A stretch of 64,000 bases of DNA from Gloeotrichia echinulata CP02 (GTDB lineage: Bacteria; Cyanobacteriota; Cyanobacteriia; Cyanobacteriales; Nostocaceae): positions 186,001-250,000 of the forward strand of contig CP051187.1 of NCBI GenBank assembly GCA_038087035.1, given 5' to 3'. The notes beneath the pieces are model-generated. The model was not told the DNA's origin. It searched no databases and saw only the letters and a list, made by a program, of their open reading frames with translations. A program made the translations under genes and the position numbers. Positions within the stretch are counted from its first letter, which is position 1; every line of letters starts with the position of its first letter. Shown in pieces: positions 16,260 through 24,379 of this stretch.

Positions 16260-16820
16260 TCAACGCAACTGCTTGGCGGCACAGGGAGAACAAACACGCC
16301 ACCGCTGGAGTTCCCCTGGTGGTGTGGGACATTGACACTGGGGACAAAGGGGTAAACCATGCGATCGCACTTGTATTGCTTTAGCCCAATTCTCAAAAGC
16401 AGCGTTGGCGTTCTCAGTATTCGGTGAATTTTCAGGTGGGGAATTACTCACATCACCCAGATAACTAGGATGGTGACTCGGCAAAAGCGGGAGTTCCTGC
16501 TGTTCCTTCTCTAGTGGAGTTTGCCAACCGGCACCAGAAAAGCGAATATCCACCAAAGGCGTAGGTAGCTTGGCATTCAACTTTACCAGCAGGCTCTGGC
16601 GTCCAAAAGTCAAATTTTGTGCCCAAGCAGCACTAGAAGTTGCTACCCGCAAAACATCACGCTGAATCGATAATGGTCGAGCATGAGTAGCCACCACTGG
16701 GCCAACAACCTCTTGCCAACACAGGAGTAAGCGTTGAAAGGGTTGCTCCTGCCATTTAGCCTGCTGTTCCAGAATAATTAAAATATCATTAACAGATTTC
16801 AAAGACATCTTGCCAAACAA
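16260..16820 (-). CDS. DUF721/DciA-like protein with C-terminal zinc ribbon
   Basis: 186 residues. Residues 5-95 (LKSVNDILIILEQQ...LLLCWQEVVGPVVATHARPL and the LRVATSSAAWAQNL strand) are the DUF721 module, the family of the DciA replicative helicase loader. A Pro/Ser/Asn-rich linker follows, then a CPQCQCPTP...CSPC zinc-ribbon-like tail, which is extra to the minimal family. Role in loading DnaB is inferred by family. A second start (MSLKSV, 16808) is possible. Stands alone, divergent from the SPOR-like gene. Confidence 0.75.
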   Translation of the reverse strand: MFGKMSLKSVNDILIILEQQAKWQEQPFQRLLLCWQEVVGPVVATHARPLSIQRDVLRVATSSAAWAQNLTFGRQSLLVKLNAKLPTPLVDIRFSGAGWQTPLEKEQQELPLLPSHHPSYLGDVSNSPPENSPNTENANAAFENWAKAIQVRSHGLPLCPQCQCPTPPGELQRWRVCSPCAAKQLR

Positions 16821-17013
16821 ATGTCAAAATTGAGCTAAGTTCCGGGATTGATCTTTTAGGGTCAAATGTCAAGGGTCAACCGTCAACCCTCAACTATGAT
16901 CCACTTGAAGTGGTTGTTTTGATTTTTTGGTGTTGCTTTAGATAATTTTCGCTAATATTGGCACAAATATATCCCAAGTTAATCCAGCAACCTAGGTTTG
17001 AGGCCCAGAGGCA

Positions 17014-18276
17014 ATGAGTCAAAACCCCCTGATAGAATCCGGCGCTCAATCGTCTAAAACATCTGGATTGAAGCCACCACTAGCCGCTGCACTGGCGAGT
17101 TTAGAAGTACAGCTAGATCAAGAGTTAGCCCGATACCGACGCACACGTAATAGTGCCAGAACACTGAACCAATCCCGCCTGGGGAATCAGATCAGCAGTC
17201 CATCGCCGCCTTTAACTGCTATCACTACTACATCGGAGAAAACTCAGCCATTAGCACCAGAAATCACAACCAATGCACCGCCTGTATCTCCACCCCATAC
17301 TCCTCAAGGGGAACCAGCGCCAGCGACGGTAAAGGCTGAAGCATGGGATAATCTCGAATTATCTTCCCCGTCAACCAACACAGAAACTCCAGCATCTTCG
17401 CCCGACCCTACCAGCAGCATAGTGCCTGCGGAGATTAAAGTTACCAAAACTGACAATTCCTCGCCGTCAGATGACAGCCCGAAACAACCAGAGGACTATT
17501 TGGAATCTAGTGAAGCACTGCTGCGAAGTTTGACAGACGAACCACCGTCAACGAGTCAGCCAAGCAATTCTCATGACAGCCTGCTATCACCCTTGGGTGT
17601 GGGTTCGATGTTGCTGCTATTAGTGGCGAGTCTCAGCTTGGGTTACTTTATGTTCAATCCCAAAATTTTGTCACAGTTGAATATCGCCAAATTGTTCAAC
17701 AGTAACTCGTCTACACCTGCCAATAATACTGACAAGCCTCAGAATAATTTATCACCTCAACCACAGCAAGAACTCACACCAATACCCAAATATCCCAACC
17801 TAGCCGCCAAAGAGTTTCCAGAGGTCAGAAATCCAAATGATGTGGTGGGCTTAAAACCGAAAGTTCAACCATCCCCCACTGCATTACCCAACCCAGCTGC
17901 TATCGAACCACCGCTAAATCTAAATACTCTCAAACCAGTACCAAAGATACCACCGGTCGCTCCGCAGATACCACCGGTCGCTTCGCTAAATGTGCCCGCA
18001 ACACCAACGACAAGTGATGCTCAAAAAGCGCCAGAGCCAGCCCAATCCCAGCCAAATGCACAAATTAAACCAGCGGGCGATGGGTTGTATCATATAGTGG
18101 TGGATAATCAAGGCGATCGCGCTTTCTCCTCGGCACGCCAAATCATTCCCGATGCTTATTTATCACTAGATAACAAATTGATTTATCTTGGTGCTTTTAA
18201 AACTAAACAGGAAGCATTGCAGCAGATACAACAGTTACAGGCAAAGGGAATTAAAGCACGAATTCAGCAGCAGTAA
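17014..18276 (+). CDS. Membrane-anchored Pro/Ser-rich protein with SPOR-like C-terminus
   Basis: 420 residues: a charged cytoplasmic N-terminus with LEVQLDQELARYRRTR, a low-complexity Pro/Ser/Thr stretch, one transmembrane segment at about 194-214, a second Pro-rich region, then a 65-residue C-terminal domain (LYHIVVDNQGDRAFSSARQI ... IYLGAFKTKQEALQQIQQLQ) with the pattern of SPOR-type repeats that bind denuded septal peptidoglycan. Probably a cell-envelope or division-associated protein; topology N-in, C-out. A short tandem duplication (IPPVAP, IPPVAS) near residue 315 shows local repeat growth. Confidence 0.7.
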   Translation: MSQNPLIESGAQSSKTSGLKPPLAAALASLEVQLDQELARYRRTRNSARTLNQSRLGNQISSPSPPLTAITTTSEKTQPLAPEITTNAPPVSPPHTPQGEPAPATVKAEAWDNLELSSPSTNTETPASSPDPTSSIVPAEIKVTKTDNSSPSDDSPKQPEDYLESSEALLRSLTDEPPSTSQPSNSHDSLLSPLGVGSMLLLLVASLSLGYFMFNPKILSQLNIAKLFNSNSSTPANNTDKPQNNLSPQPQQELTPIPKYPNLAAKEFPEVRNPNDVVGLKPKVQPSPTALPNPAAIEPPLNLNTLKPVPKIPPVAPQIPPVASLNVPATPTTSDAQKAPEPAQSQPNAQIKPAGDGLYHIVVDNQGDRAFSSARQIIPDAYLSLDNKLIYLGAFKTKQEALQQIQQLQAKGIKARIQQQ

Positions 18277-18424
18277 GTTGTCAGTTGTCAGTTTGAACTA
18301 CTATTGCCCATGCCCCATGCCCCATTGCCTGTAAATCAGCAGTACTCAAAAATCTAGGCGATAATGGGGAAAGATATATAACAAACCCTGCCTAGTTACC
18401 GGTGAATGGAGTAGCAGAGCCGAC

Positions 18425-19102
18425 ATGGAAGTTATGAAGCGTATTGTGCGGGTGATTCGCGCTAATGTCAATAGTTTAATCGCCAGTACGGAAGATCCAG
18501 AAAAGATTCTGGAAAAGACCGTCTTGGAAATGCAAGAAAATCTGTTGCAATTGCGGCGAGGAGTAGCACAAGCGATCGCTATCCAAAAACGCACCCAACG
18601 GCAGGCGACCCTTGGACAGTCTACCGCAGAAGAATGGTATCGTCGCGCCCAACTGGCATTGCAACAAGGGAATGAAACTCTAGCACGGGAAGCTCTGACT
18701 AAACGCCGAGTTTACCAAGAAACTGCCACCGCCCTCTTTCACCAGATCGACGAGCAACAGGAATTGGTGACTAAACTAAAAAAGGATATGCGAACCCTAG
18801 AGTTAAAAATAGCCGAGGCGAAAACCAAAAAGGATATGTATATAGCCCGTGCGCGTTCAGCCGAGGCGTCTTTTAGACTCCAGGAACTGCTGAGTGAAGT
18901 TTCTCCCACCAGCAGCTTAAATGCCTTTGAGCGCATGGAAGCAAAAGTCTTGCAAATCGAAGCTAAATCAGAAGCTATGGCTCAACTTAGTGGCGACAAC
19001 TTGCAACAACGCATTACTTCCCTAGAATCTACTCATGATATTGATGCCGAACTAGCAGCAATGAAAAATACCCATAGCCAACAGCAGTTACCCAAAAGTT
19101 AA
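18425..19102 (+). CDS. PspA/IM30 family protein (short paralog)
   Basis: 225 residues, almost entirely alpha-helical coiled coil. The N-terminal amphipathic helix (VMKRIVRVIRANVNSLIAST), EDPEKILEKTVLEMQENL and a FERMEAKVLQIEAKSEAMAQL block are diagnostic for PspA/Vipp1. It lacks the extra C-terminal helix of Vipp1, so it is the bacterial PspA-like member of the pair; the Vipp1-like gene lies 2 kb on. Expected to bind stressed membranes as ESCRT-III-like polymers. A transposon insertion follows its stop by about 40 bp. Confidence 0.9.
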   Translation: MEVMKRIVRVIRANVNSLIASTEDPEKILEKTVLEMQENLLQLRRGVAQAIAIQKRTQRQATLGQSTAEEWYRRAQLALQQGNETLAREALTKRRVYQETATALFHQIDEQQELVTKLKKDMRTLELKIAEAKTKKDMYIARARSAEASFRLQELLSEVSPTSSLNAFERMEAKVLQIEAKSEAMAQLSGDNLQQRITSLESTHDIDAELAAMKNTHSQQQLPKS

Positions 19103-19201
19103 GATGATTGAAGATTGGTCAATTACGGAGGTTGAAGTATGATAAAACTTTAAACAAAATATAGTCTAGCATAGTCAGATATAGTCTAAAAGACAGTCCT
19201 A

Positions 19202-19375
19202 ATGAAATTATCTGATTATGCTAAAACCTTGGGGATTTCGTACCTTACCGCTTGGCGACATGACAAAGCAGGTAAAATACCATATCCAACAGAGCAACTT
19301 CCCACGGGTACGGTAATTGTTGATGACGACCCGAAAAAGATATCAGGGCAAAGCGCAAAACCGAAAAAATTGTAG
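19202..19375 (+). pseudogene. IS607 tnpA (serine recombinase) N-terminal remnant
   Basis: 57 codons: KLSDYAKTLGISYLTAWRHD is the MerR-like helix-turn-helix of IS607 TnpA. The linker follows (LPTGTVIV), then TAG where the serine recombinase domain should begin (YARVSS...). The catalytic domain is absent, so this copy cannot mobilise itself. Confidence 0.75.
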
Positions 19376-19498
19376 AAGCCTTAAATTCTCCAACAGATTG
19401 ATTAAGTTTTCTAGTCAAGCATATCTTACTGTATCTTGAATGATATACTAATTTCATTGCCAAAGTTGATCAATACTTTGACTACGCTCAGTATAAAT

Positions 19499-20782
19499 AT
19501 GCGTCAAGTAGAAAAGCACATAATCAAAGAAGGACATGACTGGTTTGATTATTGTAGTGACATTACCACTATTTCTCGGCAGCTTTACAACACTGCTCAA
19601 TTCACTCAGCGTCAAGGTTTTTTCTACGGATGGGGAACTCAATCACAAGCTAGCTTAGATAGTTTATTCAAACAAAATGAGAACTACAAAGCAATAAGCG
19701 CAAAAGTAGCGCAACTCGTTTTGAAGCAGAATGCAGATGCGTGGATTGCTTACTACAAAGCATTAGTGGCTTACAAAGTTGAACCAACTAAGTTCACTGG
19801 TAGACCAAAACCACCTAATTATGTTGATGATAAAAACTTAGTGAAATTCAATAATCAAGCAATTGGTAAAAGAGAATTTAATAAAGGTTTCATTATCCCA
19901 TCAATGTCGCCAATCAGGATTCCAGTAAAGCCTGGACTAAAGTTTGAGGACTTGTGTGAGGTACGAATTATCCCAAAAACTGGATGCTTCGTTATCGAAA
20001 TAGTCTATGAAATTACCGAGTTGTCAGAGTTTTTTTGTAGTTTGAATCCTGAACTGAATGCGGCGATAGATATTGGTTTAGATAATCTAGCGACGATTGT
20101 TTTCAATGATCTAGCAATACAACCAATTATTGTAAATGGTAAACCATTGAAATCAGCCAACCAGTTTTATAACAAGCAGGTTGCCAAGTTTCGAGGTTTT
20201 CTGCCTCATGGTAAAGCTAAATCAAGGCGAATCGCAAATATCGTCCGCAACCGTAATCAATTTATAGATTCATATTTGCATCAATCCACAAAAATGATTG
20301 TGGATCAACTTCTATCTCTTGGTGTAACTCACGTCTCAATCGGGAAAAACGAACAATGGAAAACACGTCTTAATTTAGGTAAACGTACAAACCAAAGCTT
20401 TATTCAAATACCACATGCTAAATTTATCGAGATACTGACTTACAAATTAGTTAGAGTCGGTATTACCGTTAAGGTAGCAGAAGAATCTTACACAAGTAAG
20501 GCTTCAGCGATTGATTGGGACATCATCCCAACTTATCAACCTAACAACAAGATCAAGCATGTATTCTCAGGAAAACGTGTCAAACGTGCGTGGTATATCA
20601 GTAAAAATGGTTTGAAGATTCATGCTGACGTGAACGCAGGGTACAACATCGGCAGAAAAAGTAATCCTGAAGGATTTGACTGTCTCCAGTCTATTCTAAG
20701 GGATAGGGGGTGTCTGGTAGTACATCCAAGGCGGATAACTCCACTATTTAAGCGTGTCCATGCTGAAAGTAGAGTTGCTTAA
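19499..20782 (+). CDS. tnpB: TnpB-family RNA-guided nuclease, variant without Cys zinc ribbon
   Basis: 427 residues from MRQVEKHIIK; an upstream ATG at 19436 adds 21 residues not typical of the family. RuvC-I is AAIDIGLDNLAT (D191), RuvC-III is HADVNAGYNI (D377). The middle motif reads IGKNEQWKTRL, lacking the usual Glu position but with E285 one residue on. Where most TnpB have CxxC pairs this one has EESYTSKASAIDWDIIPTY and no Cys, a known subgroup. TnpB cuts DNA at the vacated donor site using an RNA from its own 3' end. The frame is intact although its tnpA is broken. Confidence 0.85.
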   Translation: MRQVEKHIIKEGHDWFDYCSDITTISRQLYNTAQFTQRQGFFYGWGTQSQASLDSLFKQNENYKAISAKVAQLVLKQNADAWIAYYKALVAYKVEPTKFTGRPKPPNYVDDKNLVKFNNQAIGKREFNKGFIIPSMSPIRIPVKPGLKFEDLCEVRIIPKTGCFVIEIVYEITELSEFFCSLNPELNAAIDIGLDNLATIVFNDLAIQPIIVNGKPLKSANQFYNKQVAKFRGFLPHGKAKSRRIANIVRNRNQFIDSYLHQSTKMIVDQLLSLGVTHVSIGKNEQWKTRLNLGKRTNQSFIQIPHAKFIEILTYKLVRVGITVKVAEESYTSKASAIDWDIIPTYQPNNKIKHVFSGKRVKRAWYISKNGLKIHADVNAGYNIGRKSNPEGFDCLQSILRDRGCLVVHPRRITPLFKRVHAESRVA

Positions 20783-20908
20783 AGCTAAATTGCATAAGTC
20801 TGACTATGTTTGACTATGTGATTTGGAACTATATCTTAACAATTAAGGGGTCTTGCGAGGTACTGTTCCAACCGGAAAGATTACATTGAAATAGGTAGCT
20901 ATAAAATA

Positions 20909-21064
20909 TTGACATACTCCCTGATCTGAAAGTTCAGGGATTCTGGATTCAAACAGCAATAGCAGGCATAGCCCGTCTTACATCACTGAGCAACGACAGA
21001 CAATGCCCTCCCTGTTGCCACTATTTTACCAAAAAGCCGTCCTAGAAGAACGGCGGCTCTAGAC
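20909..21064 (-). mobile_element. IS200/IS605-type non-autonomous remnant (copy 1)
   Basis: On the minus strand it runs from a hairpin GCCGTTCTTCTAGGACGGC to a terminal hairpin followed by GGGAGTATGTCAA, no coding capacity. Nearly the same 155-bp sequence occurs at 62497-62651 and 60203-60335, and a shorter relative at 29330. It sits immediately upstream of the Vipp1 gene. Confidence 0.7.
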
Positions 21065-21131
21065 GCAAACTTTCGGTAAAAAAGCAAACTGTCCAACACA
21101 GCGCATAAACTACAAAAGGAAAAACAAAGTT

Positions 21132-21905
21132 ATGGGATTATTCGATCGCATTAAGCGAGTAGTCAGTGCTAACCTCAACGATCTAGTAAATAAAGCGGAA
21201 GACCCTGAAAAGATGCTAGAGCAAGCTATCCTGGAAATGCAGGAAGACTTGGTACAGCTGCGTCAGGGCGTTGCTCAAGCGATCGCTGCCCAAAAACGCA
21301 CGGAAAAACAGTATAACGATGCCCAAAATGAAATCAATAAGTGGCAACGCAATGCCCAGTTAGCACTGCAAAAAGGCGATGAAAACTTAGCCAGACAAGC
21401 TTTAGAGCGGAAAAAGACTTATACTGAAACAGGCAATGCTCTAAAAGCTAGCCTGGATCAACAAAACGTTCAGGTAGAAACCCTCAAGCGCAACTTAATC
21501 CAGCTTGAAAGCAAGATTTCTGAGGCGAAGACCAAAAAAGAAATGCTCAAAGCGCGGATTACTACCGCCAAAGCTCAAGAGCAACTCCAAAGCATGGTCA
21601 GTGGGATGAATACCAGTAGTGCAATGGCGGCTTTTGAGCGGATGGAAGAAAAAGTCCTCATGCAAGAAGCCCGCGCCCAGTCAGCAGGAGAGTTGGCAAG
21701 TGCTGATTTAGAAAGTCAATTTGCACAGTTGGAAGGTAGTAGCGATGTTGATGATGAATTGGCAGCTTTGAAAGCCTCACTAGCACCCGCTACTCCACCC
21801 AATCAACTCCAACTACCACCCCAACAATCAACCGCACCTCCCAAACCTACTGAACCAGTTGATTCAGAATTGGAAGCTCTGCGTAAGCAATTGGATCAAT
21901 TATAA
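21132..21905 (+). CDS. vipp1: Vipp1/IM30 membrane-remodelling protein
   Basis: 257 residues. MGLFDRIKRVVSANLNDLVN is the amphipathic membrane-binding helix; the coiled-coil core includes MEDPEK-type EDPEKMLEQAILEMQEDL and FERMEEKVLMQEARAQ. After a Pro/Gln-rich linker comes the C-terminal helix DSELEALRKQLDQL that distinguishes Vipp1 from PspA. It forms rings and rods that build and protect thylakoid membranes. An RBS-like AAAAGGAAAA precedes ATG. The IS605-type remnant 70 bp upstream probably supplies part of its upstream region. Confidence 0.93.
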   Translation: MGLFDRIKRVVSANLNDLVNKAEDPEKMLEQAILEMQEDLVQLRQGVAQAIAAQKRTEKQYNDAQNEINKWQRNAQLALQKGDENLARQALERKKTYTETGNALKASLDQQNVQVETLKRNLIQLESKISEAKTKKEMLKARITTAKAQEQLQSMVSGMNTSSAMAAFERMEEKVLMQEARAQSAGELASADLESQFAQLEGSSDVDDELAALKASLAPATPPNQLQLPPQQSTAPPKPTEPVDSELEALRKQLDQL

Positions 21906-21972
21906 AATTTGCCTACAAATTATTTCAGCTAGTCCCACGCCTTTTGGTTGTGGGATTTTGTATTATTTATTG

Positions 21973-22047
21973 TCATTGGTCATTTGTCATTTGTCATTTG
22001 TCATTGGTCATTTGTCATTGGTCATTTGTCATTGGTCATTGCTCCCC
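21973..22047. repeat. Heptamer array (TTTGTCA/TTGGTCA)
   Basis: About ten heptamers alternating TTTGTCA and TTGGTCA, directly followed by the CCCCAAT-rich duplication. Same STRR class as at 1421 and 2753, here more diverged. Confidence 0.85.
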
Positions 22048-22282
22048 CAATCGCCAATCCCCAATTCCCAATCCCCAATCCCTGGTAACAGAGCGGAGCC
22101 GTACCACTACGTGGAAGCAAGCTACGCGTAGCGTCTGCACCAGAAGTGCAATCCCCAATCCCCAATCGCCAATCCCCAATTCCCAATCCCCAATCCCTGG
22201 TAACAGAGCGGAGCCGTACCACTACGTGGAAGCAAGCTACGCGTAGCGTCTGCACCAGAAGTACAATCCCCAATTCCCAATC
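22048..22282. repeat. 116-bp tandem duplication with CCCCAAT units
   Basis: Two copies start at CAATCGCC (22048 and 22164), each with CCCCAAT-type heptamers followed by a segment GGTAACAGAGCGGAGCCGTA ... GCTACGCGTAGCGTCTGC. The copies are nearly identical (one visible change, GTGCAATC against GTACAATC), so the duplication is recent. The segment includes the palindrome GCTACGCGTAGC. Confidence 0.9.
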
Positions 22283-22355
22283 CCCAGTGACACTCAGTTT
22301 GGGATAGAGTATTCTGTGTGCCAACTTTGATCGATGCCAACGGATGGAGACTGCA

Positions 22356-22691
22356 ATGAGTAAGGGTGTAATCACCATAACTGATGCGGAGTTTGAAACC
22401 GAAGTTTTAAACGCCGATCTGCCAGTATTGCTTTACTTTTGGGCTTCCTGGTGTGGGCCTTGTCAATTGATGTCGCCAGTAATTAACTTAGCTGCCACCA
22501 CATACAGAGATCGCCTCAAAGTCGTTAAAATCGAAATTGACCCTAACCCAGTGACTGTTAAGCAGTACCAGGTGGAAGGTGTCCCCGCGTTCAGACTAAT
22601 TCAAGGCGAGAAACTTTTACTATCAATTGAGGGAGTGATCAATAAAGAGAAATTAGTCAGCATTCTAGATATGCACTTAAATAGTAATTAG
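22356..22691 (+). CDS. Thioredoxin
   Basis: 111 residues from MSKGVITITD; an ATG 12 bp earlier is possible. The active site WCGPC (residues 32-36) and cis-Pro loop (VEGVPAFRLI) are intact, as is the FWASWCGPC strand. General thiol-disulfide reductase; the short, divergent C-terminal half (IEIDPNPVTVKQYQ) marks it as a cyanobacterial variant rather than the main m-type. Flanked on both sides by repeats, so its promoter must lie within about 70 bp of the duplication end. Confidence 0.9.
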   Translation: MSKGVITITDAEFETEVLNADLPVLLYFWASWCGPCQLMSPVINLAATTYRDRLKVVKIEIDPNPVTVKQYQVEGVPAFRLIQGEKLLLSIEGVINKEKLVSILDMHLNSN

Positions 22692-22767
22692 TCAATAGTC
22701 TATAGTCGATAAAAACTGACTCTTGACTCCTGACTCCTGACTCTTGACTTTTGACCAAAAAGCGAGA

Positions 22768-23162
22768 CGCAAGCCCCTGGCTTTAGACATGGGGATAAGT
22801 CGGTAGGAACTTTTAAGTTCCGTGAAACGATTGTGTGGCTTGGTCCACAGTGGTATAATTGAAGAGCTTGTGAGTAAGAACAACCATCTGCGCGTTGATT
22901 CATCCTAGTACGGAGCAATCCCGGCAACGGACATATCCAACTTGATTTGGAATAGTTAAAGGGCAAATAATGGCAGGATGTTGAGCGTACCTAACTGGCG
23001 TTGTGATGGACTCAGAAAACGAAAAAAGAAAAGTAAGCGCAATTGCAGCACTTCCGTGGTGGTTGTTATGAGCGTCTAGGGTGTCTTTGATAGCACCATT
23101 AAAAGTTCGTTTGTGGACTCTTCAAGAATCCCCCGGCTTATAGCCGTGGGGAGTATCGACAA
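22768..23162 (+). mobile_element. IS200/IS605-type element remnant without intact transposase (copy 2)
   Basis: The left end has the hairpin AAGCCCCTGGCTTTAGACAT; the right end has CCCCCGGCTTATAGCCGTGG followed by GGAGTATCGACAA, the typical hairpin and cleavage-site arrangement of IS200/IS605 ends. The 395 bp between hold only broken frames. The right end stops one base before the ATG of the aminotransferase gene. Confidence 0.7.
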
Positions 23163-23163
23163 T

Positions 23164-24375
23164 ATGCAATTTGCAAAACGTTTAGAACCCCTGCAATCGA
23201 ATGTATTTGCTGTAATGGATAATGCCAAAGCCACTGCTTTGGCTGCTGGTAGACAGATAATTGATCTGTCTTTGGGGTCTTCTGATTTACCAACCGAGGT
23301 ACATGTGATTGAGGCGATCGCACAGTCTCTCCAAGATCGCAGTACCCACGGTTACTTGCTGTTTCACGCAACTCTTGGGTTTCGTCAAGCCGCAGCCAAT
23401 TGGTACGAACAAAAATTTGGGATCAAGGTCGATCCGGAAACTGAGGTTTTACCCCTGATTGGTTCCCAGGAAGGTACAGCCCATTTGCCCCTAGCATTAC
23501 TCAATCCAGGGGATTTTGCCCTGTTACTCGATCCGGGCTACCCCTCCCATTCTGGGGGAGTCTACTTAGCTAGTGGTCAAATTTATCCGATGCCATTACG
23601 TCCAGAAAATGATTTTTTGCCTGTATTGGCTGATATTCCTGCCCCTATTTTGGCACAATCGCGGATGATGGTTTTAAGCTATCCGCACAATCCCACCGCT
23701 GCGATCGCTCCTTTATCTTTCTTCAAAGAAGCTGTGGCTTTTTGTCAGCAACACAATATCGTCCTAGTTCACGATTTCCCCTATGTAGATTTGGTATTTC
23801 CCGAGGCTGGGGACTGTCTAAGGGGAGATTTTTCCCCCATTCCCCCATCCCCATCCCTAGTCCCCTCGATTCTGCAAGCTGACCCAGATAAAAGCGTCTC
23901 GATTGAATTTTTTACCCTTTCCAAATCCTATAATATGGGCGGCTTCCGCATTGGCTATGCTATTGGCAATGCCCAGTTAATTAAAGCCCTACGTCAGGTA
24001 AAAACCGCCGTTGATTTTAATCAGTATCGGGGAATTTTGAATGGGGCGATCGCCGCTTTAACTGGTCCTGAGTCCGGCGTACAAGCTGCTGTTACTACCT
24101 TCCGCCAACGTCGCGACGCCTTCATCACCGCTTTACACCGCATTGGCTGGTACGTTCCCACTCCCAAAGCGACAATGTACATCTGGGCAAAATTGCCCTC
24201 ACCTTGGAGTCATAATTCTATCGAATTTTGTACCCAGCTAGTCGAAAAAACCGGAGTGGCTGCTTCTGGTGGTGCTGGCTTTGGCAAATCTGGCGAAGGT
24301 TACGTTCGCTTTGCTTTAGTCCATGAACCTTCGGTGTTAGAAACCGCTGTGAATAGAATTGCTGAGTTTCTGTAG
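23164..24375 (+). CDS. Class I/II PLP aminotransferase (LL-DAP aminotransferase-like)
   Basis: 403 residues from MQFAKRLEPL. The PLP lysine is K254 in TLSKSYNMGGFRIGYA; LSYPHNPTAAIAP and the HDFPYVDLVF Asp/Tyr pair are also present. Sequence style is that of the LL-diaminopimelate/alanine aminotransferase branch; exact substrate unknown. Residues about 219-236 (RGDFSPIPPSPSLVPS) interrupt a region normally short in the family and are encoded by CCCCATT-like repeats at 23826-23870, an apparent in-frame expansion. An IS605-type end abuts the start codon, so native promoter and leader have been displaced. Confidence 0.85.
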   Translation: MQFAKRLEPLQSNVFAVMDNAKATALAAGRQIIDLSLGSSDLPTEVHVIEAIAQSLQDRSTHGYLLFHATLGFRQAAANWYEQKFGIKVDPETEVLPLIGSQEGTAHLPLALLNPGDFALLLDPGYPSHSGGVYLASGQIYPMPLRPENDFLPVLADIPAPILAQSRMMVLSYPHNPTAAIAPLSFFKEAVAFCQQHNIVLVHDFPYVDLVFPEAGDCLRGDFSPIPPSPSLVPSILQADPDKSVSIEFFTLSKSYNMGGFRIGYAIGNAQLIKALRQVKTAVDFNQYRGILNGAIAALTGPESGVQAAVTTFRQRRDAFITALHRIGWYVPTPKATMYIWAKLPSPWSHNSIEFCTQLVEKTGVAASGGAGFGKSGEGYVRFALVHEPSVLETAVNRIAEFL

Positions 24376-24379
24376 CTTG

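Larger units (their letters stand above)
19150..20835 (+). mobile_element. IS607-type insertion with truncated tnpA and complete tnpB
   Basis: Bounded approximately by GTCTAGCATAGTCAGATATA near 19160 and AGTCTGACTATGTTTGACTA near 20800, which share GTC-TGACTAT-like subterminal motifs. It carries a tnpA relic and a full tnpB. Ends are estimates because IS607 elements have no inverted repeats. It separates the two PspA-family genes, which are often close together. Confidence 0.6.

Noticed and set aside
19499..20782. Interpretation as a CRISPR Cas12f effector
   Set aside because: Size, IS607-type tnpA relic upstream and lack of any array point to transposon TnpB.
22700..22966. 88-codon minus-strand frame in the IS605-type remnant
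   Set aside because: No family pattern and it crosses the left-end hairpin; probably decayed transposon DNA. An IscB-like origin was considered but nothing specific supports it.
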